Shown: positions 1 to 7,516 of the stretch, piece by piece | Numbering within the stretch: position 1 is the first letter of the stretch | How the letters are laid out: every line of letters starts with the position of its first letter | Source of the DNA: Syntrophomonadaceae bacterium | Lineage (GTDB): Bacteria; Bacillota; Dethiobacteria; DTU022 | Reading direction: 5' to 3' | DNA: 10,731 nucleotides | NCBI GenBank assembly: GCA_003553305.1 | Contig: PWEB01000066.1 | Coordinates: forward strand, 1 to 10,731 | Notes under the pieces: model-generated | What the model was told of the DNA's origin: nothing | Database searches by the model: none | The model's input: the letters and a program-made list of their open reading frames with translations, nothing else | Translations under genes and position numbers: made by a program

Positions 1-227
1 GAATGGTGCTTGATGGCAGTGAAAAAGCCGATCGGATTTTAAATTCAGCCATGCCCTGGGACGTGATGGGCGGGGTAGCCCGCAGGGCCTGGGCTCGTAA
101 TGAAAATTCAATTCAAACCGGTATTGAATACAACCGGGAAAACCAGGAAACCGATCAGATTACATTACCTTATGTTGCTGAAAATGATCTGGTTCAAGAC
201 CTGGTGGCGAAAAGATTTAAAGAATAG
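1..227 (+). CDS. hutU: Urocanate hydratase, C-terminal end (partial)
   Basis: This is the last 74 or so codons of a gene whose start lies outside the window; the frame is open from base 3 to the TAG at 225-227. Urocanase adds water to urocanate to give 4-imidazolone-5-propanoate in histidine breakdown, in the cytoplasm, using tightly bound NAD+. The visible tail has the pattern VLDGSEKAD, then PWDVMGGVARRAWARNE, then ITLPY. From memory this matches the C-terminal extension of the long UROC1-type urocanases (about 670 residues, as in animals and many anaerobes) and not the short Pseudomonas/Bacillus type. The NAD-binding and catalytic core is outside the window. Imidazolonepropionase, the next enzyme in the pathway, begins 70 bases downstream, which strongly supports the call. 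Confidence 0.85.
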   Translation, partial: MVLDGSEKADRILNSAMPWDVMGGVARRAWARNENSIQTGIEYNRENQETDQITLPYVAENDLVQDLVAKRFKE

Positions 228-285
228 TAAATAGATGAATATATGGACTTGTAATATGAAATAGAGGCATACTGCCTTGTGTGAT

Positions 286-291
286 AGGAGG
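286..291 (+). promoter_or_regulatory. Ribosome binding site fixing the hutI start
   Basis: A perfect AGGAGG lies six bases before the ATG at 298. It rules out the upstream in-frame TTG at 277, because the site itself would then fall inside the coding region. Confidence 0.85.
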
Positions 292-297
292 ATTCAG

Positions 298-1566
298 ATG
301 AAAGCGACGCTGCTAGTTAAAAATGCTGCCCAGCTGGTTACTTCCCGGGATGCTTCGGATGCTCCGCTTGCCGGAGACAGGCAGCAGGAGCTTACTGTTA
401 TTGAAGACGGGGCTGTGGCTGTAAACGGTGGTAAGATAGTTGCGGTGGGCAGCACGGAAGAAGTAATGGCCCGGGTGGAAACAGATCAGGGAACCAGGGA
501 GGTTGATGCTTCCGGGCAGTTGATTACACCCGGTTTTGTGGATCCGCACACCCATGTTGTTTTTGGAGGTTCAAGGGAGCATGAATTAACCCTAAAGCTG
601 CAGGGCGTTCCTTACCTGGAAATCCTTGCCCGCGGAGGTGGGATTCTAAGTAGTGTTGAAGCGACCCGGGCAGCATCGAAAGAAGAATTAGTGGCCCGGG
701 GTGAAAAGTATTGTCAGCAGATGCTTGCCCAGGGGACAACCACTGCAGAGGCAAAAAGTGGTTACGGCCTTACAACTGAAGCAGAATTAAAGATCCTCGA
801 AGCGATCAGGCAGGTTGACCAGGTTCAGCAGGTGGATCTGGTGCCGACTTTTTTGGGTGCGCATGCAGTGCCTAAAGAATACAAAGGTGATCCGGATCGC
901 TATTTAGACCTGGTCATTGATGAGATGCTGCCCAGGGTGGCTGAAAAAAAGTTATCCCGTTACTGTGATGTTTTTTGCGAAGAAGGAATATTTTCTGTAG
1001 AGCAATCCCGACGTGTTTTGTCGGCGGCTCGGGACATGGGCTTTGAATTAAAGATGCATGCCGATGAAATTGTTCCCCTGGGCGGGGCTGAATTAGCATC
1101 TGAGCTGGGTGCAGTATCCGCAGATCACCTTTTGGTTATATCTGATCAGGGTATTGAGCAGATGGCCAAAGCAGGAGTAATTGGGGTTATATTGCCCGGC
1201 ACTACGTTTTATCTGCGTGAAGATCACTACGCCCCGGGACGAAAAATGATCGAAAGCGGTGTCCCGGTGTCCCTGGCTACAGACTTTAATCCAGGCAGTT
1301 CCCCTAACAACAATCTGCAGCTCGTGATTAACATCGCCTGTCTTTACCTGCGGATGACCCCAGCTGAGGTGATCAATGCGATCACAATCAATGCTGCTCA
1401 TGCTGTGGGCCGCGCTTCTGAGATCGGCAGTCTGGAAAAAAATAAAAATGCGGACATCGTAATTTTCGATGCTCCCAACTATGATTACCTGGCTTATCGT
1501 TACGGAACCAACCTGGTTAGTTCCGTTATAAAGAATGGGAAAATTGTGGAGGAGGTGCAGCAGTAA
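298..1566 (+). CDS. hutI: Imidazolonepropionase
   Basis: A cytoplasmic metal-dependent amidohydrolase that hydrolyses 4-imidazolone-5-propanoate to N-formimino-L-glutamate, the third step of histidine degradation. The 422-residue product has the family's usual length (about 400-420). The metal site is visible in order: HTH at residues 84-86 within FVDPHTHVVFGG, His189 in FLGAHAVP, His254 in MHADE, and Asp329 in ATDFNPGSSP. These match the His-X-His, His and Asp ligands known for the family. The N-terminal and C-terminal beta-sandwich parts typical of amidohydrolases (residues about 1-75 and 380-422) are both present. The ATG at 298 is chosen over a TTG at 277 because of the AGGAGG at 286-291. 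Its stop codon abuts the GTG of the next gene, so the two are surely co-transcribed and probably translationally coupled. Confidence 0.97.
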   Translation: MKATLLVKNAAQLVTSRDASDAPLAGDRQQELTVIEDGAVAVNGGKIVAVGSTEEVMARVETDQGTREVDASGQLITPGFVDPHTHVVFGGSREHELTLKLQGVPYLEILARGGGILSSVEATRAASKEELVARGEKYCQQMLAQGTTTAEAKSGYGLTTEAELKILEAIRQVDQVQQVDLVPTFLGAHAVPKEYKGDPDRYLDLVIDEMLPRVAEKKLSRYCDVFCEEGIFSVEQSRRVLSAARDMGFELKMHADEIVPLGGAELASELGAVSADHLLVISDQGIEQMAKAGVIGVILPGTTFYLREDHYAPGRKMIESGVPVSLATDFNPGSSPNNNLQLVINIACLYLRMTPAEVINAITINAAHAVGRASEIGSLEKNKNADIVIFDAPNYDYLAYRYGTNLVSSVIKNGKIVEEVQQ

Positions 1567-2463
1567 GTGGCAAAAATAGTAGAATGTGTACCTAACTTTA
1601 GTGAAGGCTGCAGGCAAGAGGTGATCAGGGAAATTGTCGGGTCCATTGAGCAGGTCGGGGGCATAAAATTGCTCGACTATTCTAACGATCAGAGCCATAA
1701 CCGTTCGGTGGTAACTTTTATTGGTGAACCTGAACCGGTTATGGAAGCAGCATTTCAGGCAGCCCGCAAAGCAGCCGAACTGATTGACATGTCTCAACAC
1801 AGCGGGGGACACCCGCGCATGGGAGCTACCGATGTGATTCCTTTTGTTCCTGTATCAGGAATAAGTATGGAAGAATGCGTTGATATGGCCAATCGTCTCG
1901 GGCAGCGCCTGGCAGAGGAACTAAATATCCCGATCTACCTTTACGAGGAAGCGGCGACGAAGCTGGAAAGGAAAAATCTATCCGCAGTCCGAAAGGGTCA
2001 ATATGAAGGGTTGATTGAAGCGATCAGGGAACCTGAACGGAGACCTGATTATGGACCGGCAGAAGTTCATCCCCAGGCCGGAGTTACCGCTGTAGGGGCC
2101 AGGCCGCCTTTGATCGCTTACAATATCAATCTGGACACAGGGGATGTGCAGATAGCGAAAAATATTGCCCGGGCAATAAGAGGTAGCAGTGGTGGTTTTC
2201 CGAGCATCAAGGGGCTCGGAATATTGATTGAAGAAACCGGTCAGGCTCAGGTTACAATCAATGTTTGCGATCCTCAGAAAGTGCCCCTGAACAGGGTTTT
2301 TGAACTGGTTAAAATAGAGGCTGCCCGCTACGGGGTACAGATCACAGACAGTGAAATAGTGGGGCTGACTCCGATGGACGCTTTGATTGACGCTGCTGCA
2401 TTCTATTTGCAGTTATCAGGGTTTGAACGTGAACAGGTTTTTGAAAGCAGGCTGTTGGAGTAG
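1567..2463 (+). CDS. ftcD: Glutamate formimidoyltransferase
   Basis: Transfers the formimino group from N-formiminoglutamate to tetrahydrofolate, giving glutamate and 5-formiminotetrahydrofolate, so histidine carbon and nitrogen enter the one-carbon pool. At 298 residues it is the stand-alone transferase; the cyclodeaminase domain fused to it in animals is absent and no separate cyclodeaminase is visible. The N-terminus reads VECVPNFSEG, the family signature. His82, in SGGHPRMGATDV, matches in position and context the catalytic His82 of mammalian FTCD. The start is GTG, directly after the hutI stop, with a GGAGGAGGTG at 1548-1557 inside the end of hutI. With hutU and hutI it forms a pathway operon that yields glutamate without releasing formamide or formate directly. 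Confidence 0.95.
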   Translation: MAKIVECVPNFSEGCRQEVIREIVGSIEQVGGIKLLDYSNDQSHNRSVVTFIGEPEPVMEAAFQAARKAAELIDMSQHSGGHPRMGATDVIPFVPVSGISMEECVDMANRLGQRLAEELNIPIYLYEEAATKLERKNLSAVRKGQYEGLIEAIREPERRPDYGPAEVHPQAGVTAVGARPPLIAYNINLDTGDVQIAKNIARAIRGSSGGFPSIKGLGILIEETGQAQVTINVCDPQKVPLNRVFELVKIEAARYGVQITDSEIVGLTPMDALIDAAAFYLQLSGFEREQVFESRLLE

Positions 2464-2514
2464 ATCATATAAAAAGTATTCCGGGCTAATAAATGAGACA
2501 GAGGTGTTCAAAAA

Positions 2515-3498
2515 ATGGATAATCACAGGCAGAATGGTCCTGTTGGTGGTGGAGGAATGGAAACCGAAAACTTTAATAACCTGATCGAGCAGGAACGGAA
2601 ACCAAACCTGAAAGTAGTGATGCGTCTATACCTGCTGGTCTTTCTAATATTGCTGGTTCTTGGGTCCATTGCGCAGGGATTAAGCTTTGAAATTGGTATG
2701 ATTGTTACCCAGTGGGTATTTATTCTCCTGCCTGCCCTGTGGTTTTTGACCCGCTACCGGGTTGACCGGTTCTCTTTCGTCCGTCTGCGTCCTCTCAAAG
2801 CTGGATTTATTCCGGTTATTATTTTATTATCTGTCTCATTTTGGTTGCTTAACATGGTTATTGCTGCCGGATTGGTCAGTGGATTGATGGAACTGGGTTA
2901 CGAGCCTATAATGGTTTTAGAGCCACCTGAAACTTTTCAGAATTACCTGGTTTATCTGTTTGTTATTGCGATCTCGGCCGGGATATGTGAAGAAGTCTTA
3001 TTCAGAGGGACAATCATGCCGGCCATGGAAGAACACGGCCTGGGGCCGGCCATCGTATTCAGCTCGCTTTTGTTTGCTATCTTTCACCTCTCTTTCCTCA
3101 ACCTGATCAGCACATTCATGCTTGGGGCAGTGATCGCAGTTATTGTGATTAAGAGCGGTTCTTTATGGGGCGGTGTTCTTTATCATATGCTCAATAATTT
3201 TTATGCGGTGACCTACCTCTATCTGGCCGGTCAGGAAGAGGCCGCAACCGAAGTCGACCCGCAGGCCTACCTGGCGCTCATCCCCCTCTTTATTTTGGCC
3301 CTGGGTGGTGCCTATGCCGGATTGAAGCTGCTGCAGAAGAATTCAGTTGTTAAGCCGCTGCTTGAGGATCGGGACAGAAGATGGTTTCCCCGGGGCTGGT
3401 TTAGCTGGCTCCTGGTTTTCAGTTTATTACTATTTCTAATCATGGCCTTGTTAGAATTTGCTATCGGTTTCGGATGGTTTGGATTAGAAATGATTTAA
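2515..3498 (+). CDS. CPBP-family intramembrane metalloprotease
   Basis: A 327-residue polytopic membrane protein of the CPBP (CAAX protease/bacteriocin-processing, Abi, Rce1-like) family. The three family motifs lie in the membrane core: EEVLFR (Glu159, Glu160, Arg164), FHLSF (His191) and HMLNN (His224, Asn228). These supply the glutamate and histidines expected at the active site, so it is probably an active protease; the substrate is unknown. Roughly eight hydrophobic segments are visible, from about residue 36 to 318. An unusual hydrophilic head with a GGGG stretch occupies residues 1-34. The ATG at 2515 has a GAGGTG at 2501-2506. A second ATG at 2557 follows GGAGGA too closely to be preferred. 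The gene starts 51 bases after ftcD with no clear terminator between, so read-through from the hut operon is likely. No bacteriocin or prenylation genes are nearby. Confidence 0.9.
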   Translation: MDNHRQNGPVGGGGMETENFNNLIEQERKPNLKVVMRLYLLVFLILLVLGSIAQGLSFEIGMIVTQWVFILLPALWFLTRYRVDRFSFVRLRPLKAGFIPVIILLSVSFWLLNMVIAAGLVSGLMELGYEPIMVLEPPETFQNYLVYLFVIAISAGICEEVLFRGTIMPAMEEHGLGPAIVFSSLLFAIFHLSFLNLISTFMLGAVIAVIVIKSGSLWGGVLYHMLNNFYAVTYLYLAGQEEAATEVDPQAYLALIPLFILALGGAYAGLKLLQKNSVVKPLLEDRDRRWFPRGWFSWLLVFSLLLFLIMALLEFAIGFGWFGLEMI

Positions 3499-3559
3499 AA
3501 ACTTTTAAATCATAAAATAGTGTTGGTAAAGAAAAATATTTAACAGGAGGTTTTAAATA

Positions 3560-4078
3560 ATGGGTTTAGAAGGAAAGCACATTGCTGTATTGCTGGAGGA
3601 ACTATATGAGGATCCGGAATTTTGGTACCCCTACTATCGTTTTCAGGAAGCCGGGGCTAAAGTGACAGCTGTTGCTCCGAAACTGAAGGAATATCGAAGC
3701 AAACACGGTTTTCCGGCCACGGCCGATCTGGCTGCCGGGGATGCTGAGGCCGATGCATTCGATGCGGTAATCATCCCAGGCGGCTATTCTCCTGATCATA
3801 TGCGCCGTTCTAAGGAACTTGTCGTTTTCCTGAAGCAAGCCTATGAGCAGGGTAAAGTTATTGCCGCAATTTGTCACGGCCCCTGGATGCTGGCATCGAT
3901 CGGAGCTGTGAAAGATCGACAAGTAACCGCCTTTTTCTCCATCAAGGACGATCTGGTCAATGCCGGGGCATACTTTGTTGATCAGGAGGTTGTTCGCGAC
4001 GGAAAGATTATTACATCCCGCACCCCTAAAGATCTGCCAGCTTTTTGCCGGGAGATAATTGATGCTCTGGAAGAATAA
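3560..4078 (+). CDS. DJ-1/PfpI-family protein (glyoxalase III/deglycase-like)
   Basis: A single-domain cytoplasmic protein of 172 residues, the normal length for PfpI/YhbO-type members of the DJ-1 superfamily. The nucleophile elbow is AICHGPWML with Cys105 and His106. The acidic partner is probably Glu17 in YEDPEFWYP, which aligns with the FEDxELxYP segment of archaeal PfpI. IIPGG (residues 71-75) is the usual second strand-loop. Family members have been described as proteases, as glyoxalase III enzymes and as deglycases acting on methylglyoxal damage; the sequence alone does not decide between these. A perfect AGGAGG at 3545-3550 stands nine bases before the ATG. The gene lies 61 bases after the CPBP gene and may end the same transcript, with a terminator at 4259. 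Confidence 0.93.
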   Translation: MGLEGKHIAVLLEELYEDPEFWYPYYRFQEAGAKVTAVAPKLKEYRSKHGFPATADLAAGDAEADAFDAVIIPGGYSPDHMRRSKELVVFLKQAYEQGKVIAAICHGPWMLASIGAVKDRQVTAFFSIKDDLVNAGAYFVDQEVVRDGKIITSRTPKDLPAFCREIIDALEE

Positions 4079-4464
4079 ATATGCTTGTTCACATATCGCC
4101 TTTTTTGGATGATTATTTTAAAATAACAACAAGGAAAAAATTAGTTTAATTACGCTGAAGTGGCTGGGATGTTGGAGGAAGAAAATAATCGATTACCAAA
4201 CAATTATTAAGAGGTCGGGTTGAAGTAAGCCAAAAAATTAAAGCATAGCATTATCCAGGCGGGAGCGCTAAAAAAGCACCCGCTTTGTTTTTTAAATAGA
4301 CTTTTAATTTGATAGTATTGGCAGCATGTTAAATATATTGCATCTACTCAGGCATCGCCTTAGCAGGCTTGCCAAAATAGTTCTTTGAAAACCGAAAAAA
4401 CACTAAAACAATGCGTAAATTACCAAATATTTACTAGACATTAATCCTTTTATCAAAACGTTTC
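4079..4464. other. AT-rich intergenic region with one terminator
   Basis: These 386 bases contain no convincing gene. Short frames such as one from 4170 (13 codons) lack family resemblance and a clear ribosome site. The only structured element I can support is the hairpin and T-run at 4259-4293. A short stretch at 4380-4391 reading TTCTTTGAAAAC resembles a motif in Bacillota rRNA spacers, but no rRNA is nearby. IS66 similarity starts just after this region. Confidence 0.6.
4259..4293 (+). terminator. Rho-independent terminator
   Basis: GCGGG at 4259-4263 pairs with CCCGC at 4279-4283. Inside it, GC at 4265-4266 pairs with GC at 4276-4277 across an A-A mismatch, and the loop is A-rich. The hairpin is followed at once by TTTGTTTTTT (4284-4293). 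It lies 180 bases after the PfpI-family gene and probably ends the transcript that began with the hut genes. Confidence 0.75.
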
Positions 4465-4997
4465 GATAACGATGAAACCGGAATGCGGGTTGAAAACAAA
4501 CGCCAGTGGCTGCATGTTGCCTCAACAGATACCCTGACCCACTACAAGTGGCACCCAAAACGCGGCAGCAAATCCACCGATTCAATCGGCATCCTGCCAA
4601 ACTTTGATGGCATTATCACCCAGATTACTGGAAATCAGACTACAATTATTCCTGCGAGCATAGTTTATGCAACGTTCATAACATCAGGGAGCTGACCGGC
4701 ATTTTTTAATCAACTGAAGGGCAGTGGGCACAGGATATGACTGACCTGTTGCTTGAGATAAAAGAAAGGGTAGATGAACTAAAACAGGTTCCACGGTTAT
4801 TAAGCACTGCAGAATAAGCCGCTTTTAAACAGTACTATGAATATATTGTCGCCGCAGGTTATCTGGCCAATCCACCACCTGAGCCGGTGAAGAAAAGAGG
4901 CCCTTTCAAACAGGGCAAGGTCAGCAATATGCTTAAACGCCTGAGCTTGCAACAAACCCGAAAAAGGGTTGAGCTTATAAAAGCATTAATTCGTTGA
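4465..4997 (+). pseudogene. IS66-family transposase (TnpC) internal fragment, decayed
   Basis: Recognisable transposase sequence begins at DETGMRVENKRQWLHVAST (from 4471) and runs in frame through HPKRG and IGILPNFDG. The frame then shifts by one base near 4605-4617 and continues as YWKSDYNYSCEHSLCNVHN. A TAA at 4707-4709 interrupts it after RELTGIF, followed by GQWAQDMTDLLLEIKERVDE. A second TAA at 4815-4817 precedes AAFKQYYEYIV, and similarity fades after MLKRLS at about 4946. The N-terminal part (zinc-binding and leucine-zipper region) and the C-terminal part with the FDNNxAERDxR glutamate motif are missing, so this is an inactive internal piece. No IS66 terminal repeats, TnpA or TnpB were seen. 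The first acidic catalytic residue (Asp of DETG) remains. The family call rests on remembered IS66 sequence patterns. Confidence 0.88.
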
Positions 4998-5049
4998 CAT
5001 CTTAATTTCACTGCTGCCTGTGTTTGGCAGTGGGTTTCTAAAACCTATA

Positions 5050-5083
5050 TTGATTTGCGCTAAAGAAGTCGGTGTGATAAAAT
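5050..5083 (+). promoter_or_regulatory. Possible promoter for the alpha/beta hydrolase gene
   Basis: TTGATT at 5050-5055 and TGATAA at 5075-5080 resemble sigma-A boxes, but the 19-base spacing is long and the -10 match is imperfect. The position, about 60 bases before the gene and after the IS66 remnant, is sensible. This is a weak call. Confidence 0.25.
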
Positions 5084-5141
5084 CCTTCGGCAGTGAGTTT
5101 TTAATTGAATCTCGCAATAATCAAGCTCGGGAGGTTCTAGT

Positions 5142-6098
5142 ATGAAGAAAAAGCTTAAATGGATAGCTATTGGACTGCCAATATTACTTTTGGTAGGCAT
5201 AGCTTTGATGGTGATGTCCAACTTAAGCAATCACAGACAACTGGTGGAAGAGGAAAAGGAAGCTTACCCACCGCCGGGCACACTGGTGGAGATTGGTGAT
5301 AATGGTGATAAGCTGCACGTATTCAGTAAAGGTGGAGGTAGCGATAAAGCGACCCTTGTTTTTATGGCGGGACTCGGTACCAGCTCCCCGGTATTTGCTT
5401 TCCAGGAACTTTACAGTTATTTGTCAGATGATTACCGGATTGCCGTAGTAGAGAGAGCCGGATATGGCTGGAGCAACATTACTTCCAGTCCGCGGGATAT
5501 TGATACTGTTTTGGAAGAAACACGCACGGCTTTGCAGAAGTCCGGAGAAAGTGCACCTTATATTTTGTTTCCCCATTCAATGGCCGGAGTAGAGGCACTC
5601 TATTGGGCTGGACTTTATCCTGATGAAGTCAAAGCTATTGTGGGAATTGATGCGGGTGTGCCCCAATTTTATGCGGAGGCCGAACTGACTATACTTTCGC
5701 CTGTAATTACTTTCTTGGCTAACACCGGAATGATGCGCTCCCAACCTGATATTTGTCACGATAATGTTCCGGCGATTAGTGAAGGACAGTTGACAGGTCA
5801 AGAAGTAGATATGGCCTGCGCTCTGTTTTACCGCCGTACTCAAACGGATAATATGCTCGAAGAAGCTGATTTGCTTAAGGATAACTCTGAACTTGTTTTA
5901 GCTGAGGATAAACCTGATGTACCGCTTTATTTCTTTATCTCTGCTCGGGGAGGAGACAGGTGGAATGATATGTTGACTTCTTATGCTGGGAATGCTGGCG
6001 GGGAATATCACATATTAGACGCGGACCATTACCTTCATAATTATGAAGCAGCATTGATTGCTGAGAAGAGCAGGGTTTTTATCGAAAGGATAGATTAA
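5142..6098 (+). CDS. Membrane-anchored alpha/beta hydrolase
   Basis: A 318-residue protein with a basic N-terminus (MKKKLK) and one hydrophobic segment at about residues 8-26. This acts either as a signal anchor or as an uncleaved signal peptide, so the enzyme should face the outside. The hydrolase fold follows: strand and oxyanion loop TLVFMAGLGTSSP (71-83), then DDYRIAVVERAGYGWS (96-111), as in haloalkane dehalogenase/lipase-like members. The nucleophile elbow is FPHSMAG with Ser146. The usual first Gly of GxSxG is Pro144, and the last Gly is kept. The catalytic His is probably His296 in ADHYLHNYEA; the acid is not certain. GGGAGG at 5129-5134 lies seven bases before the ATG. Substrate is unknown; an esterase or lipase role is a guess from the fold. 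It appears to stand alone, between an IS66 remnant and a repeat element. Confidence 0.87.
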   Translation: MKKKLKWIAIGLPILLLVGIALMVMSNLSNHRQLVEEEKEAYPPPGTLVEIGDNGDKLHVFSKGGGSDKATLVFMAGLGTSSPVFAFQELYSYLSDDYRIAVVERAGYGWSNITSSPRDIDTVLEETRTALQKSGESAPYILFPHSMAGVEALYWAGLYPDEVKAIVGIDAGVPQFYAEAELTILSPVITFLANTGMMRSQPDICHDNVPAISEGQLTGQEVDMACALFYRRTQTDNMLEEADLLKDNSELVLAEDKPDVPLYFFISARGGDRWNDMLTSYAGNAGGEYHILDADHYLHNYEAALIAEKSRVFIERID

Positions 6099-6137
6099 AA
6101 TATTTTAAATCTTTTAGAATCAGGTGTTTATTAAGAG

Positions 6138-6164
6138 GGTGTTAGAGAACCGTCCCCTTGCACC
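6138..6164 (+). repeat. Dispersed hairpin repeat, copy 1
   Basis: Arms GGTGTTAG (6138-6145) and CTTGCACC (6157-6164) enclose the loop AGAACCGTCCC (6146-6156). Seven of eight arm positions can pair, one of them as a G-T wobble. The loop is identical to that in copies 2 and 3 near the window end, and the outer sequence is nearly the reverse complement of copy 2. The element ends about 20 bases before the ribosome site of the YeiH gene, so any transcript starting upstream would carry it in the leader. Confidence 0.8.
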
Positions 6165-6178
6165 TTCCCTTGCACCTT
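6155..6178 (+). repeat. Perfect tandem duplication of a 12-base unit
   Basis: CCCTTGCACCTT occurs twice without a gap (6155-6166 and 6167-6178). The first unit overlaps the right arm of hairpin repeat copy 1, so the duplication probably arose by slippage or by activity at the edge of that element. Confidence 0.85.
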
Positions 6179-6199
6179 TGATAAGTGAGGGATACCCAG

Positions 6200-7213
6200 A
6201 TGGTATTAAAAAAAATAGATCATAGTGTACTTCCCGGCATTGCATTAGCTGCTTTAATAGCGGGGATAGCTTTATTCCTAAATGCACAATACCCTCCCTT
6301 AAGTCCCGTGATTGTAGCAATTATTGTGGGGTTATTGGTTAATAATGTTATTGGTTTGCCACCAATATGCAAGCAAGGTGCTGATTATTGTGCAAATACT
6401 TTGCTTAAGATGGGCATAATCCTGCTTGGCATCAGGCTTAGCTTTTATGAAATCCTCAATCTTGGCACGATGTCATTTACTATAATTATAATTTGCATCG
6501 TCTTGTCCTTAACTTTGGTGATCAGCTTATCCAGAAAATATAATGTTCCTCCTAAACTAGCTACCCTTATTGCTATAGGAACTGCAATTTGCGGCAACAC
6601 CGCAATAGTGGCTTTATCCCCTGTTGTTAAAGCCAAAGAGGAAGAAGTGGCTTTTGCGGTGGCGACTATAACAGTTTTTGGATTAAGTGCGATTATTGTC
6701 TACCCTTTGGTTGGAAGCTTGCTGGACTTGTCTCCAATCGAGTTTGGAACCTGGGCAGGAACAGCAATTAATGATACCAGTCAAGTTGTGGCAGCAGGAT
6801 TTATATATGGTGAATCTGCAGGAGAAGTGGCTACAGTTGTCAAGTTGATCAGGAATTTATTTATTGCTCCGGTCGTTTTCTTTTTTTCATATATAACTGC
6901 AAAAGCTGAGGTTGACACAACAGGTAATAATGCTGGTCCCAGGCGGATCAACTACTTTAAAATTTTTCCGTGGTTTGTGTTGGGGTTTTTACTGATGGCT
7001 TTAGTTAGAACTGCTGGAATTCTTCCGGAATCTATGGCTGATCAAATTAGCTTTGCGGCGGACTTTTTATTAGTAATGGCCCTGGGTGGAATAGGGATGT
7101 CTATAGGAATAGCTTCCATGAGAGGCCTGGGCTTGAAAGCTTTTCTTACAGGTTTGCTGGCAGCCTTGACCGTGGGAGTTACAAGCTTGCTCCTGGTGCT
7201 GTTCATACTATAA
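6200..7213 (+). CDS. yeiH: YeiH-family (UPF0324) putative anion exporter
   Basis: A 337-residue inner-membrane protein with about ten hydrophobic segments spread over its whole length. Family-typical stretches are MGIILLGIRLSF (71-82), GTAICGNTAIVA (127-138), AGTAINDTSQVVAAG (186-200) and ALGGIGM (294-300). The family is often named 'putative sulfate exporter', but its substrate is not firmly known, so the transport role is inferred. The ATG at 6200 is preferred over a GTG at 6185 because GAGGG at 6187-6191 then stands eight bases upstream. The gene looks richer in A and T than the neighbouring transporter and hut genes. No LysR-type regulator, often a neighbour of this family, is seen here. 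A hairpin repeat and a tandem duplication lie directly upstream and could affect its expression. Confidence 0.92.
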   Translation: MVLKKIDHSVLPGIALAALIAGIALFLNAQYPPLSPVIVAIIVGLLVNNVIGLPPICKQGADYCANTLLKMGIILLGIRLSFYEILNLGTMSFTIIIICIVLSLTLVISLSRKYNVPPKLATLIAIGTAICGNTAIVALSPVVKAKEEEVAFAVATITVFGLSAIIVYPLVGSLLDLSPIEFGTWAGTAINDTSQVVAAGFIYGESAGEVATVVKLIRNLFIAPVVFFFSYITAKAEVDTTGNNAGPRRINYFKIFPWFVLGFLLMALVRTAGILPESMADQISFAADFLLVMALGGIGMSIGIASMRGLGLKAFLTGLLAALTVGVTSLLLVLFIL

Positions 7214-7516
7214 GAGGAAGACGAGCTGTTGAACTAAGAGGCCGGGTTATCCTTATGACAATGTCGAATTTGGTTTGCTAACCAGAACCTTTTATGCTCC
7301 GGTGGTCGAAAGAAAAAGTTAACAGCTAGATGCTGTTCAAGTATAAAAAGAAAAATTTGGTATTACCTTTGAGCGGCCATAACTATTGGAGTTATTTGGA
7401 TGGGATATGGTATGGTGTTGTATGGTAAGGCCCCTGTCTTCGACGGTAATTAACTCTTATGATATAGTTATATACGTGGTGAAAAAATAATCTAAAATCA
7501 GAAAGAGTTGATAATC
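7214..7516. other. Intergenic region with a possible coding relic
   Basis: These 303 bases contain no complete gene. A stop-to-stop frame at 7233-7322 encodes 29 residues with protein-like composition (GYPYDNVEFGLLTRTFYAPV) but has no start codon or ribosome site. It may be the tail of a decayed gene I cannot identify. Positions 7405-7427 contain three TATGGT units. TATGAT at 7458-7463 could be a -10 box for the transporter gene, but no good -35 box is at the right distance. Confidence 0.45.

Noticed and set aside
1093..1812. A 239-codon open frame on the minus strand across hutI and ftcD
   Set aside because: It lies opposite two well-identified genes with catalytic residues in place, and its product looks like no family.
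4380..4391. TTCTTTGAAAAC, similar to a motif in Bacillota 16S-23S spacers
   Set aside because: No rRNA or tRNA sequence lies on either side; it is short and AT-rich enough to occur by chance.
4459..4471. CGTTTCGATAACG, resembling a LacI-family or catabolite operator
   Set aside because: It sits at the edge of the IS66 relic, not before an intact gene, and fits no operator consensus well.
4483..4695. A 70-residue intact small gene
   Set aside because: It is the first in-frame part of the IS66 relic; the ATG is the internal Met of DETGM and the last third is out of frame.
5009..5032. CTGCC/GGCAG hairpin after the IS66 relic, considered as a terminator or IS end
   Set aside because: There is no T-run, the stem is short with a bulge, and no matching inverted copy was found on the other side.
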